Numbered from the stretch's first letter, positions 42,253-51,737 are shown. The stretch: DNA of 64,000 nt from Sediminibacterium sp. TEGAF015 (GCF_025997995.1 NZ_AP026683.1:2480501-2544500); one strand, 5' to 3'. Notes: generated from the sequence alone by a model not told the origin. Numbers and translations: made by a program.

Positions 42253-43386
42253 ATGTCATTATCCTCTATCGTTGATTTTCTGGAACCTATCAATCTTGCT
42301 GAAATTTCTCTGGATGAAGGATTTAAAGACACACAGATAGGAAAACATATCCTTGCTTTTGAAGAAGAATTGCCCGACATCAACGAAGTAGATTTGGTCA
42401 TAGTTGGTTGTGGAGAAATGCGGGGAATGGGTATGCAGTATACCAATACCAGTGCTCCCAATAAAGTTAGGACACAGTTTTACAAATTATACTACTGGCA
42501 TTCTGAAGTGCGCATTGCCGATTTGGGAAATATTAAAACCGGAGCCAGTTTGCCTGACAGTTATGCTGCGGTAAAAATGGTGGTTAGTGAGCTCATACAG
42601 ATGGGTAAAAAAGTACTTATTCTGGGCGGCTCTCATGATATAACGGCTCCACAGTATCAGGCATACGGTTCGCTGAATAAAATCATTGATGCTGTTTCAG
42701 TAGATGCTCGAATTAATCTTGATATGGACAGTCTGGAACCGGCCGACCAGTTTCTAGTTGATATGTTTACCGGAATTCCCAATCATCTTAAGCACTATAC
42801 GCATATTGCTTTCCAAAGCTATTATATGCATCCGCATATGCTAGAGACCATTAATAAACTTGGATTTGATTTTTACAGAGTCGGAAGGGTAAAAGAAGCT
42901 ATTGAGGAAATGGAACCCGCCATTCGCAACAGCGAGTTATTCAGTTTCGATATTGAAGCCATTCAATATGCCCATGCACCGGCAAACCGGGTAACCCCCA
43001 ACGGACTAAATGGAGAAGAAGCCTGTACATTGATGCAGTATGCGGGAATGAGCAGTATCTGTAATACAATAGGATTATATGGATATGATGTAGCGAAAGA
43101 CATGCATGATATGACAGCCATTCAACAGGCACATATGATCTGGTATGTGATAGATGGGATTCACAGAGGAAAGCAGGAAGCTAGTTTGGAAAACAGGAAT
43201 GAATTCAATGAATTCACCATGGCATTTGCGGAAGCCCCTACTGCATTTTTACAGAGTAAAAGAACTGGGAGATGGTGGATGCAGTTGCATGATGGTAAAT
43301 TTGTAGCTTGCAGTCACAAAGATTATATAGTGGCCTGCAATAACGACATTCCTGAACGTTGGTTAAGGGCTGTTGAAAGAAGCTAA
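42253..43386 (+). CDS. Arginase/formimidoylglutamase family protein with altered metal ligands
   Basis: 377 residues. The overall arginase fold is recognisable: LVIVGCGEMRGMG, GGSHDITAPQYQAYG, VSVDARINLD and SFDIEAIQYAHAPA in the correct order. Compared with the consensus GGDH, DAHxD and SxDxDxxDP, the ligands read H kept, D kept, H to R, D to N, D kept, D to E. So three of six Mn ligands differ. It may have lost ureohydrolase activity or bind one metal. Homologues annotated as arginase or HutG occur across Bacteroidota. No arginine or histidine pathway gene is adjacent. Confidence 0.85.
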   Translation: MSLSSIVDFLEPINLAEISLDEGFKDTQIGKHILAFEEELPDINEVDLVIVGCGEMRGMGMQYTNTSAPNKVRTQFYKLYYWHSEVRIADLGNIKTGASLPDSYAAVKMVVSELIQMGKKVLILGGSHDITAPQYQAYGSLNKIIDAVSVDARINLDMDSLEPADQFLVDMFTGIPNHLKHYTHIAFQSYYMHPHMLETINKLGFDFYRVGRVKEAIEEMEPAIRNSELFSFDIEAIQYAHAPANRVTPNGLNGEEACTLMQYAGMSSICNTIGLYGYDVAKDMHDMTAIQQAHMIWYVIDGIHRGKQEASLENRNEFNEFTMAFAEAPTAFLQSKRTGRWWMQLHDGKFVACSHKDYIVACNNDIPERWLRAVERS

Positions 43387-43396
43387 AATCTCCCAA

Positions 43397-44740
43397 ATGA
43401 AAAAACTGTTTTCCTGCATTGTATCACTTTTTTTACTTGCTTCCTGTAAAGTAATCTCAATCCCGGTTCAATCCTCTGCCCAGAAGAAAGTGGATTTTTA
43501 TCAGGAAAAAGCAGAACAGTTTTTATTACAACATCCGGCCTTTCAGCCCGCTCATCTTGGGGTCAGCGTTTTTAATCCCGCCAGCGGAAAATATCTCTAT
43601 AATTATCAGTCTGACAAATATTTTATTCCTGCAAGCAATACCAAAATTTTTACCTGCTATGCAGCAATGAAAAATCTGGGTGATAGCCTGATTGCTTTTC
43701 AGTATTTAAAAGACGAGGACAATTTTACTTTGAGATTTACAGGTGACCCAAGTTTTCTACATCCTGATTTTGATGAGCATCGGGCCTTTGATTTTTTGCA
43801 GAAAAACGCACCTAAAATCACTATTGTTGCACCTAAATACTCAGCGGAAGCGTTTGGAAATGGCTGGGCATGGAATGACTTTGATGCAGATTACTCTCCG
43901 GAAAGATCTCCGATGCCTATATATGGCAACCTCGTATATTTTGGCAAGAAGGGAAACAGAATTACAGTTATCCCTAAAGCATTTAAAGACTCATTGGTTA
44001 TATTCTCTAGTACCGAAGATGGTAAATTCTCTATTGCCAGAAACAAGTCTGAGAACAGTTTTACTGTTGTTAAAAGTAATCGGAATTTTAATGGCACTTC
44101 CATACCCTTTGTAGTAAAACAGGATATGGAGCAGGTGATGATTCCTTTGCTTGAAGACACGCTGAACAGAATACTGAGTTATGCCAATGAAGTAGTGTTG
44201 GACAATCCTACATGGGAAAATTTTTATTCGCAGTCTACTGATAGTCTCTTAAAAATTATGATGCATAGAAGCGACAATTTTTATGCAGAACAGGTTTTAC
44301 TAATGGTCGGTAATCAGAAGATTGGTCTCATGAATGATGCACAGGCAATTGATACTTTATTGAAATCGGAGATGAAAGGTATGCCACAAGTACCTAGATG
44401 GGTGGATGGTAGCGGATTGAGCCGTTATAATTTAATGACACCTCAGGATTTCATCTGGGTGTTGAATAAAATGAAACAGGAGCAAAGCTGGAATCGCATT
44501 TCTACTATTTTTCCAACTGGTAATACGGGAACTTTAGGAGGACTGTATAAAGGATACGAAGGAAAAATCTTTGCCAAAACGGGAACACTTTCTAATCATG
44601 TTGCATTAAGTGGTTTCCTAATTACCAATCAGGGAAAAGAATTGATCTTTTCAGTTATGGTAAATGCACATCAATCCTCTGCCTCTGTAATCAGAAAACA
44701 GATAGAACAGTTTCTCACTTCTATAATAAATGAGCAGTAG
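43397..44740 (+). CDS. dacB: D-alanyl-D-alanine carboxypeptidase/endopeptidase (PBP4, family S13)
   Basis: 447 residues from ATG 43397. The signal MKKLFSCIVSLFLLASC indicates a lipoprotein with the cysteine at 17. Active-site motifs are SxxK as SNTK (S80, K83), SxN as SDN in MHRSDNFYAEQ, and KTG in FAKTGTLSNHVALSG. It trims peptidoglycan stem peptides and cuts cross-links in the periplasm. An in-frame ATG at 43373 overlaps the preceding gene by 14 bases; the signal peptide favours 43397. Confidence 0.93.
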   Translation: MKKLFSCIVSLFLLASCKVISIPVQSSAQKKVDFYQEKAEQFLLQHPAFQPAHLGVSVFNPASGKYLYNYQSDKYFIPASNTKIFTCYAAMKNLGDSLIAFQYLKDEDNFTLRFTGDPSFLHPDFDEHRAFDFLQKNAPKITIVAPKYSAEAFGNGWAWNDFDADYSPERSPMPIYGNLVYFGKKGNRITVIPKAFKDSLVIFSSTEDGKFSIARNKSENSFTVVKSNRNFNGTSIPFVVKQDMEQVMIPLLEDTLNRILSYANEVVLDNPTWENFYSQSTDSLLKIMMHRSDNFYAEQVLLMVGNQKIGLMNDAQAIDTLLKSEMKGMPQVPRWVDGSGLSRYNLMTPQDFIWVLNKMKQEQSWNRISTIFPTGNTGTLGGLYKGYEGKIFAKTGTLSNHVALSGFLITNQGKELIFSVMVNAHQSSASVIRKQIEQFLTSIINEQ

Positions 44741-44759
44741 AAGCTGCTGTTTACATGAG

Positions 44760-46610
44760 CTATTTATTGAACAATTGCTCTAGGTAATTTCCTTTGTATT
44801 CAATATAAGTGGGGGCGCCTGATGGACTAATATTAGGCGTATTGCAGGCAAATAAATCATTTACCAGTTTGGTCATTTCTCTTTCATCCATACCAGTACC
44901 AGATTTAATGGATTGTTGCTTTGCCATGCAACGAACCAGTTTCTCTCGCTGACTGAATGTAACATCGCTGCTGAAATGCTTGAATTGTTCTATCAACATT
45001 TCAATCGCATGCTTTTCATTTCCCTGCGTAACATCAGCTGGTGTTCCCTGAATTAAATATTCACCTTCCGATTCTTTTTCTATCTGATATCCGATTAGTT
45101 GTAAATCAGGTAACAATTCATCCAACAAAATTTTGTCGGAAACGGTTAGTTCCAGTGGAATAGGGAATAAACTTTTTTGTGTTGGCGCCTGTTTGCTGTG
45201 AACTGCCTGACTGTATTTTTCATACAAAATACGCTCATGGGCCAGTTGCTGATGCACCAATAAAAAGCCTTTTTCCGTTGTAGCAATGATATAGCTTTGC
45301 TGAACCTGCAAATATTGTTGTACAACCGGCACATTCAATAAACGGTTACCTGTGTAGGATTCTTCAAATATCTGTTTGTCTTTTACTGCATCTCCACCCA
45401 AATGATCTGTAGCGGAACTCGAAGGTTCAAAGAATGATTTCCAGCTTTTCAATTCTGATTTAGCACTGGGTTCAATCAAATGAGCCTGGTGTTTTTGTGA
45501 AAATGCTTTGTAGAGGCTGGATGAAACTGCTGCATCCTTTTGGTTACTGGTAAAAGGTTTGCTTACTGCATCCAATCCCTGAATATCCGCATTCAGAGAG
45601 AAGTCCAGCGAAGGAGCAATGCTAAATTGTGCCAATGCATGCTTAATGGCTGCCTGAACAAATGCGTACACAATTTTTTCATCCTCAAATTTAATTTCCT
45701 GTTTGGTCGGATGTACATTAATATCTACCTGACCTGGATCTAAATCTATGTATAGCACATAGCTAGGAAAACTATCTTTTGCAATCAATCCTTCAAATGC
45801 GGCATTAACTGCATGATTTAAATAAGCGCTTTTAATGAAACGGTTGTTTACAAAAAAGTATTGATCACCTCTGGTTTTTCGGGCAGTATCAGGTTTCCCG
45901 ATAAAACCGCTTATATTCATGTAATCTGTTTCTTCTGAAACTGTTACCAGTTTAGCATTATAACTATTACCTAAAATCTGTACGATTCTTTGTTTGCGCG
46001 AACCTGCTTCCAGATGGTATACTTCCTGGCCATTGCTTTTCAAGGAGAAAAATATCTCCGGATTCGCCATTGCAACCCGAATGAATTCATCCATGATATG
46101 GCGCATTTCGGCCGCATTGCTTTTTAAAAAGTTTCTGCGCGCAGGAACATTGAAGAATAGGTTCTTCATACTGATACTGGTGCCCACTGCAGCCGTGCAA
46201 GCTTCCTGACGGATTACTTTACTGTTTTCTACTTCTACCAGACAGCCCAGTTCGTCTTCTGCACGTCTTGTTTTTAATTCAACCTGAGAAACAGCTGCAA
46301 CAGATGCTAATGCTTCTCCTCTGAATCCCATAGTACTGATACGGAACAAATCTTCAATCTGTCTGATCTTGCTGGTGGCATGTCGTTCAAATGCAATGCT
46401 GGCATCCTCCGGACTCATTCCCTTTCCATTGTCTATTACCTGAATCAGTGCTTTCCCGGCATCATTTACCAGTAATTGTATTTGTGTAGCACCGGCATCA
46501 ACTGCATTTTCCAATAATTCCTTTACTGCGCTGGCAGGTCTTTGGATTACTTCGCCAGCAGCAATCTGATTGGCTATATGATCGGGTAAAAGATGAATAG
46601 TATTGCTCAC
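44760..46610 (-). CDS. mutL: DNA mismatch repair protein MutL
   Basis: 616 residues with a GTG start at 46610-46608. The GHL ATPase motifs are ENAVDAGATQI, DNGKGMSPEDA and TSKIRQIEDLFRISTMGFRGEALAS. The transducer domain follows to about 330, then a low-complexity linker (330-420) and the dimerisation domain. The C-terminal endonuclease motif usually reading DQHA is HQQL here (VHQQLAHERILYE), and the CPHGRP motif reads SPSGAP, so the nuclease site seems lost. It couples MutS recognition to repair. The gene is monocistronic and divergent from the M3 peptidase. Confidence 0.96.
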   Translation of the reverse strand: MSNTIHLLPDHIANQIAAGEVIQRPASAVKELLENAVDAGATQIQLLVNDAGKALIQVIDNGKGMSPEDASIAFERHATSKIRQIEDLFRISTMGFRGEALASVAAVSQVELKTRRAEDELGCLVEVENSKVIRQEACTAAVGTSISMKNLFFNVPARRNFLKSNAAEMRHIMDEFIRVAMANPEIFFSLKSNGQEVYHLEAGSRKQRIVQILGNSYNAKLVTVSEETDYMNISGFIGKPDTARKTRGDQYFFVNNRFIKSAYLNHAVNAAFEGLIAKDSFPSYVLYIDLDPGQVDINVHPTKQEIKFEDEKIVYAFVQAAIKHALAQFSIAPSLDFSLNADIQGLDAVSKPFTSNQKDAAVSSSLYKAFSQKHQAHLIEPSAKSELKSWKSFFEPSSSATDHLGGDAVKDKQIFEESYTGNRLLNVPVVQQYLQVQQSYIIATTEKGFLLVHQQLAHERILYEKYSQAVHSKQAPTQKSLFPIPLELTVSDKILLDELLPDLQLIGYQIEKESEGEYLIQGTPADVTQGNEKHAIEMLIEQFKHFSSDVTFSQREKLVRCMAKQQSIKSGTGMDEREMTKLVNDLFACNTPNISPSGAPTYIEYKGNYLEQLFNK

Positions 46611-46694
46611 AATAATGTCTTCTGCGCTTATGTCTCAAAAAATAAAAGTTTGTAAAAATAAGATTCCTGTACTAACTGCAAGGTACAGTTGCAG

Positions 46695-46702
46695 TAAATT
46701 TG
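46695..46702 (+). promoter_or_regulatory. -7 promoter box TAAATTTG for the M3 peptidase
   Basis: This is an exact TAnnTTTG match 18 bases before ATG 46721. The -33 element is not clear. Confidence 0.5.
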
Positions 46703-46720
46703 CACTTAAATTAAGTGAAT

Positions 46721-48448
46721 ATGCATCCGAAAGCTGCGATACAGAAGATTCCCAGAAGTTTTTTACCTGCTGATTTTATAGTAACCGACTGGATCAGTCT
46801 GGAGCCTTATTTTAAGGAGTTGACGGAAAGACCCCTCAAAAGTAAAGCGGATTTATCGCAATGGTTGCAGGATTTGAGTGAATTAGAAGCTGTAGTAAGT
46901 GAAGATGCCTGCTGGAGACAAATTAAAATGACCTGCGATACTACCGATAAGTCCCTAGAAGATGCATTTACCTATTTCTGTATGGAAATTCAGCCAAAAC
47001 TGCAGGCCTATGCAGATCAGCTGAACAAAAAATTAATTGCCTGTTCTTACACCAGCGAACTGGATCAGTCGCTATACCACACTTATCTACGTTCAGTACG
47101 AAAGAGTATTGAATTGTTTCGGGAAGAAAATATTCCTATTGCAGCAGAGCTAAGTGTTTTGCAACAACAATATGGAGCCATTGCCGGAAAAATGACGGTG
47201 GAAGTGGATGGCAAAGAATATACACTCCAGCAGGCTGCTAAATTTTTGGAAAGCAGTGACAGAAAATTGCGTGAATCGGTTTACCATAAAATTCAGGATC
47301 GAAGAAAGCAGGATGAGAATGCTATGCACGAATTGTATTCAACCCTCATAGCAAAACGTCATCAGATTGCTGTGAATGCCGGTTTTGAAAATTACAGAGA
47401 TTATAAGTTTAAAGAACTGGGTCGTTTTGATTATACCAAAGATGATTGTTTTCAATTTCATGATGCGGTGAAGCAATATGTATTGCCTCTGGTGAATGAG
47501 ATCTATGAAAGAAAACGTCAGAAGCTGGGCCTGGATACTTTGCGGCCCTGGGATACAGAAGCTGAGCCTGCAGGAACACAGCCATTGAAGCCTTTTACTA
47601 CCGGAGAAGATTTATATGAAAAAACAGTTACTTGCTTTGATCAGCTAAATCCTTTCTTTGCCGATTGTCTTCGCAAAATGAAAGAAATGAATCATTTTGA
47701 TTTGGAAAGCCGCAAGGGTAAAGCGCCAGGTGGATACAATTGTCCATTGGCAGAAAGCGGAGCCCCATTTATTTTCATGAATGCAGCTGGGCAAATGAGT
47801 GATGTTACTACTATGGTACACGAAGGAGGACACGCTGTGCATTCTTTTTTGGCACATCCGCTGCCTTTATCCGCCTTCAAGGAGTATCCCATAGAAATTG
47901 CTGAAGTAGCCAGTATGGCAATGGAACTTTTCAGCATGGATCACTGGCAGGCATTTTTTGATAATACATCCGATTTGCAAAGAGCCAAAGAACATCAATT
48001 GGAAAGAACCATCACGATATTCCCATGGATTGCTATCATTGATAAATTCCAGCATTGGGTTTACGAACATCCACAGCATAGCGTTGAAGAAAGAACCGAT
48101 GCCTGGATGAATATTCTTACCGAATTCTCAACCTCAGCAATTGATTATACCGGGCTGGATGCTTACAGAGCTATTGGCTGGCAAAGGCAGTTGCATTTGT
48201 TTGAAGTACCATTCTATTATATCGAATATGGTATTGCACAATTGGGTGCAATAGGACTTTGGATGCAGTACAAGAAAAATCCCAAACAGGCATTGGATAA
48301 TTATATGAATGCCTTGAGTTTAGGGGGCACCAAAACATTACCTGAATTGTACAATGCTGCCGGACTAGAATTCAATTTAACACCAGCCTATATTAAAACC
48401 CTCATGGAATTTGTAAAGACCGAAATGGATCAGCTTATTCCTGCTTAG
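46721..48448 (+). CDS. M3 family oligoendopeptidase
   Basis: 575 residues from ATG 46721; a GTG two codons upstream is also in frame. The zinc site HExxH is at H367-E368 and H371 (VHEGGHAVHSF), with the third ligand glutamate in EIAEVASMAMELF. It matches oligoendopeptidase F in length and layout and cleaves short peptides in the cytoplasm (no signal peptide is present). The last 14 bases overlap the convergent ricT gene. Confidence 0.95.
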   Translation: MHPKAAIQKIPRSFLPADFIVTDWISLEPYFKELTERPLKSKADLSQWLQDLSELEAVVSEDACWRQIKMTCDTTDKSLEDAFTYFCMEIQPKLQAYADQLNKKLIACSYTSELDQSLYHTYLRSVRKSIELFREENIPIAAELSVLQQQYGAIAGKMTVEVDGKEYTLQQAAKFLESSDRKLRESVYHKIQDRRKQDENAMHELYSTLIAKRHQIAVNAGFENYRDYKFKELGRFDYTKDDCFQFHDAVKQYVLPLVNEIYERKRQKLGLDTLRPWDTEAEPAGTQPLKPFTTGEDLYEKTVTCFDQLNPFFADCLRKMKEMNHFDLESRKGKAPGGYNCPLAESGAPFIFMNAAGQMSDVTTMVHEGGHAVHSFLAHPLPLSAFKEYPIEIAEVASMAMELFSMDHWQAFFDNTSDLQRAKEHQLERTITIFPWIAIIDKFQHWVYEHPQHSVEERTDAWMNILTEFSTSAIDYTGLDAYRAIGWQRQLHLFEVPFYYIEYGIAQLGAIGLWMQYKKNPKQALDNYMNALSLGGTKTLPELYNAAGLEFNLTPAYIKTLMEFVKTEMDQLIPA

Positions 48449-49835
48449 GTCCGTTATCGGATTTGGAATTGTTCCCGTTATTTGGTCTGTTAACAGGACC
48501 ATTGTTGGGATGAGCAGGCCTGTTGGGTCTGTTCGGCTGGGGTCCACGAGGACCACGCGGGTTATTAGGATTATTTTGCTGGGGACGTTGAGGTCCTTGA
48601 TTTTGTCCGCGCTGTTGCGGGCCCCTATTGGGACCTCCCTGGTTTTGCCCTTGATGGGGACCCTGATTGGGTTGGTTTCTGCTTTGCGGTGCATTACCCT
48701 GTGGACCACGCTGATTGTTTCTTTGTTGATCTCTTCTTTTACGATCGTTTTTCTCTAGAGTTTTTAAACTGATTTGTCCAACCAGTTCAACGAATGCAGG
48801 TTCTGCCTCTTTTTGTTTATTGCTCACAATTTCAACCGCCTGTAATTCATCCACTCTTTGCCCTTGTTTATTCAGGCGTTTAATTTCTTTAACGCGATCA
48901 ATGGTCAATGGATAGTGCTTGGTATTGTTGGGAAGCACATACCACATTAAATTTTTAAAAATATCTTTTTTAATCAAATGAGCCGTTCCCATTGCGGTAT
49001 CCAGTGTATCTGCATAATCAGGGAATTGCTGAAGTGCATCTAAATAAGTATCCAATTCGTAGTTTAGGCAGCATTTTAAACGACCACACTGACCACTCAA
49101 CTTGGTCTGATTAATCGAAAGGTTCTGATAGCGTGCTGCGGTAGTATTTACACTCTTGAAATCGTTCAACCAGGTACTACAGCAAAGTTCTCTTCCGCAG
49201 GAACCAATTCCTCCCAGCTTTGCAGCTTCCTGTCTGATACCGATTTGTCTCATTTCTACCTTGATTTTGAAATCACTGGCAAAAATTTTAATCATTTCCC
49301 TGAAGTCAACGCGGTCATCGGCAGTGTAGAAGAAAGTACCTTTTTTGCCATCAGCCTGAATTTCCACTTCACTCAATTTCATTTGCAGATTAAGACTGCG
49401 GGCAATGGTACGGCTTCTTGCTAGAATTTCTTTTTCACGACTCTTACTGATTTCAAAACTTTCGATATCTCTTTCAGTACTCTTTCTAAGAATTTTTTTC
49501 ATCTCGGGGCTGAACTCATCAATCTGCCTTTTCTTTAACTGCAGCCGAACCAGTTCTCCGGTAAGACTAACTTCCCCCACATCAAATCCACTTACCCCTT
49601 CTACTGTAACGTATTCCCTTTTCTCAAAATATTGTAGTGTTGGATTTCTAAAGTATTCTTTTCTGCTTCCTTGCTTAAAACTAACTTCCACCACGCGACA
49701 ATTGCTCTCAGGATCGCTAAAAGGCAGGTTCATCAGCCAGTCATGTACATTTAAACGATTACATCCGCCAGTGCTACACCCCCCATTACTTTTACAGCCG
49801 TTCGGCTTTCCTGTTCCACAAGATCCACATCCCAT
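48435..49835 (-). CDS. ricT: PSP1-domain protein RicT (YaaT), with low-complexity tail
   Basis: 466 residues. The N-terminus is cysteine-rich (MGCGSCGTGKPNGC, then GGCSTGGC). The PSP1 domain spans about 50-290 with KKGTFFYTADDRVDFREM, GGIGSCGRELCCSTWLNDF and SGQCGRLKCCLNYE, the cysteines known to bind Fe-S clusters in the Bacillus Ric complex. The last 100 residues are disordered, repetitive Gln-Asn-Pro-Gly-Arg (for example NQGPHQGQNQGG). RicT acts with RicA/RicF in mRNA processing in Bacillus, but the partners are not evident here. It is 35 bases downstream of holB on the same strand. Confidence 0.92.
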   Translation of the reverse strand: MGCGSCGTGKPNGCKSNGGCSTGGCNRLNVHDWLMNLPFSDPESNCRVVEVSFKQGSRKEYFRNPTLQYFEKREYVTVEGVSGFDVGEVSLTGELVRLQLKKRQIDEFSPEMKKILRKSTERDIESFEISKSREKEILARSRTIARSLNLQMKLSEVEIQADGKKGTFFYTADDRVDFREMIKIFASDFKIKVEMRQIGIRQEAAKLGGIGSCGRELCCSTWLNDFKSVNTTAARYQNLSINQTKLSGQCGRLKCCLNYELDTYLDALQQFPDYADTLDTAMGTAHLIKKDIFKNLMWYVLPNNTKHYPLTIDRVKEIKRLNKQGQRVDELQAVEIVSNKQKEAEPAFVELVGQISLKTLEKNDRKRRDQQRNNQRGPQGNAPQSRNQPNQGPHQGQNQGGPNRGPQQRGQNQGPQRPQQNNPNNPRGPRGPQPNRPNRPAHPNNGPVNRPNNGNNSKSDNGPKQE

Positions 49836-49870
49836 ATATATATGTAAATAAAAAGTTCTTTAATTGATAC

Positions 49871-51070
49871 CTAGTTACTCAAAATTAGGGTTTTGTTCTG
49901 AATGATATGGTATAGTTTAATGGTCAGTGCCTGAAACAGCATTTTGGCGTGGGCATTGCGCTCAATATAGTAAGCCGCCTTGTCTAGCTCTTCAATCATA
50001 CACTCTTGCTGACTTACAGATGCAATCTTATTGAGCCTTTTGGCAAAGTCCTTTTCTTCAGCAGCTACCTTAATCTGTTCCTCACCCATCACACGAATGC
50101 GTATACTTTGCTCCAGCAGATGGTTAAAATATCGGAGAAACTGTTTTTGTTTTTCCCTGCCTAATCTACTTACTTCGTCAATGAATTTTAGTTGTGCTGC
50201 AGGACCTGTTTTCAGCATCGCGTTTAACCATTCCCTTAGGAGGGACTGCCAGTCTTCATCTGCGTGTTGCAATAGATGCAGGGCCTCTCTGTAGTTGCCT
50301 TCACAAATACCTGTTATTTGTCTGGCGGTTTCTTCACTGGCTTTTGCGCGTTCAATCAATGCTTTTTCAATATCGGCATCTTCCAATGCGGGAATACGGA
50401 CCAGCTGGCATCTGCTTAAAATGGTTGGCAAAATCATTTCTTCGTTTTCAGCAACCAATATGAATACAGTATTAGCCGGAGGCTCTTCAATTAGTTTTAA
50501 AAGTTTGTTCCCTTCTTTGCCTAGGTATTCCGGCATCCAAAGCAATAAAACCTTGTATCGGCTTTCAAAGCTTTTTAAGTTCAATTCCCGCATAATCTGG
50601 TTACACTCTTCGGCAGTAATATTTCCTTGTTTGTTTTCTGCACCAATACTTTGTAACCAGTCGTACACATTGCCGTAAGGCATGGTTTCTACAAAGCTTC
50701 TCCATTCTTCAATATAGTCTGCGCTGATAGGTTTGTCTCCTGATTTTCTGGGGATAACAGGGTAGGTAAAATGCAAATCGGGGTGAACCAGTTTGGCTGC
50801 TCTTGTGTAGGCAACTTCACTGGCTATTTGTTCGGGGGGAATAAAACCGCTGGTGGGTTCTAGAGCCGTCATTCCACCAAAAAGGTCTTCTACAACCGGA
50901 GCTTCGGCGGGAAGGCTTACAATATATTGAGCAAAAGCAAGAGCAAGTGGAAGTCCACCTGCCCCTTCTTTCGCCAGGAATAATAATGCGTGGCTTAGGC
51001 GATTGTGTTCTACCATTTCAGCCAAATGCTGTTTAATGGAATGGTGACCTATAACATCGGAGAAAAGCAT
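49871..51070 (-). CDS. holB: DNA polymerase III delta' subunit
   Basis: 399 residues from ATG 51070 (MLFSDVIGHHSIKQHLAE). A 16-codon extension to 51118 crosses a terminator hairpin and is rejected. The clamp-loader AAA+ fold is visible in LSHALLFLAKEGAGGLPLALAFAQ, where the Walker A lysine is missing, as expected for delta'. KLLKLIEEPPANTVFILVAENEEMILPTILSRCQ is the conserved sensor region. It is part of the complex that opens the beta clamp. The ricT gene follows directly, as in other Bacteroidota. Confidence 0.92.
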   Translation of the reverse strand: MLFSDVIGHHSIKQHLAEMVEHNRLSHALLFLAKEGAGGLPLALAFAQYIVSLPAEAPVVEDLFGGMTALEPTSGFIPPEQIASEVAYTRAAKLVHPDLHFTYPVIPRKSGDKPISADYIEEWRSFVETMPYGNVYDWLQSIGAENKQGNITAEECNQIMRELNLKSFESRYKVLLLWMPEYLGKEGNKLLKLIEEPPANTVFILVAENEEMILPTILSRCQLVRIPALEDADIEKALIERAKASEETARQITGICEGNYREALHLLQHADEDWQSLLREWLNAMLKTGPAAQLKFIDEVSRLGREKQKQFLRYFNHLLEQSIRIRVMGEEQIKVAAEEKDFAKRLNKIASVSQQECMIEELDKAAYYIERNAHAKMLFQALTIKLYHIIQNKTLILSN

Positions 51071-51094
51071 GCAATACAATAAAGAGGTGCACAA

Positions 51095-51124
51095 ATAAAA
51101 AAGAGAATGTGCTAACATTCTCTT
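51095..51124 (-). terminator. Intrinsic terminator of the glutathione peroxidase gene
   Basis: AAGAGAATGT (51101-51110) and ACATTCTCTT (51115-51124) pair perfectly around GCTA. On the minus strand a TTTTTTATTTG tract follows. It lies 22 bases after the peroxidase stop and only 31 bases upstream of the holB start. Confidence 0.85.
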
Positions 51125-51146
51125 TTCACAAAAATAGAAGAATAAA

Positions 51147-51680
51147 TTACTTTACAAATTTTAAAATTTCTTCGCTGTCAGGTTTTACTTTGCTCGGATA
51201 ATAGGCAATTAGCTTACCATTTTCGTCTAGTAGGAATTTTCCAAAATTCCAACCTATTTCAGCGTCGAGTACCCCATTTTCCGTTTTTGCAGTAAGCCAT
51301 TTGTAAATGGGTGCCATATCGCTCCCCTTTACACTCACTTTACTAGCCATGGGGAAGCTAACTCCATAATTGGCTTTACAAAAGCTCTGAATTTCGCTGT
51401 CAGAACCGGGTTCCTGACCTCCGAAATTGTTAGCCGGGAAACCCACAATAACCAGTTTGTCCTTGTAAGCTTCATAAACTTTTTGCAGGGCTTCATACTG
51501 AGGAGTATATCCACATTTGGAGGCAGTATTTACCACCAGAATTTTTTTGCCTTTAAAACTGGAAAAGTCGATGGTTTTCCCGTCAATGGACTTTACTTTA
51601 AAGTTGTGAATGCTGGGGCCACCAGGTATGGTGAATGAACTAAGCATCACAAAGCTGATGATGGAAAGAAAGTATTTCAT
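51147..51680 (-). CDS. Glutathione peroxidase family protein, exported
   Basis: 177 residues. A signal peptide (MKYFLSIISFVMLSSFTIPGG) is followed by the thioredoxin-like GPx fold. The peroxidatic cysteine is in NTASKCGYTPQ, with the supporting FPANNFGGQEPG glutamine and IGWNFGKFLLDENG tryptophan/asparagine. A second cysteine in IQSFCKANYG may form the disulfide used by thioredoxin-dependent members. It likely detoxifies peroxides in the periplasm. It is monocistronic, closed by the hairpin just downstream. Confidence 0.93.
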   Translation of the reverse strand: MKYFLSIISFVMLSSFTIPGGPSIHNFKVKSIDGKTIDFSSFKGKKILVVNTASKCGYTPQYEALQKVYEAYKDKLVIVGFPANNFGGQEPGSDSEIQSFCKANYGVSFPMASKVSVKGSDMAPIYKWLTAKTENGVLDAEIGWNFGKFLLDENGKLIAYYPSKVKPDSEEILKFVK

Positions 51681-51737
51681 GCGTTTTTATTTATATAACG
51701 AAACTAAGCAGAAAAAGTTGATAGACTATCAGTAAGC

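Noticed and set aside
48377..48758. Two overlapping frames on either strand in the ricT tail region
   Set aside because: They arise from the low-complexity, relatively GC-rich repeat coding for the Gln/Asn/Pro/Gly tail; they have biased composition, and the ricT frame continues through with the conserved PSP1 domain.
49871..51118. Loss of Walker A lysine in HolB as evidence of a broken gene
   Set aside because: Delta' subunits normally lack a functional nucleotide site, and the rest of the protein is intact.
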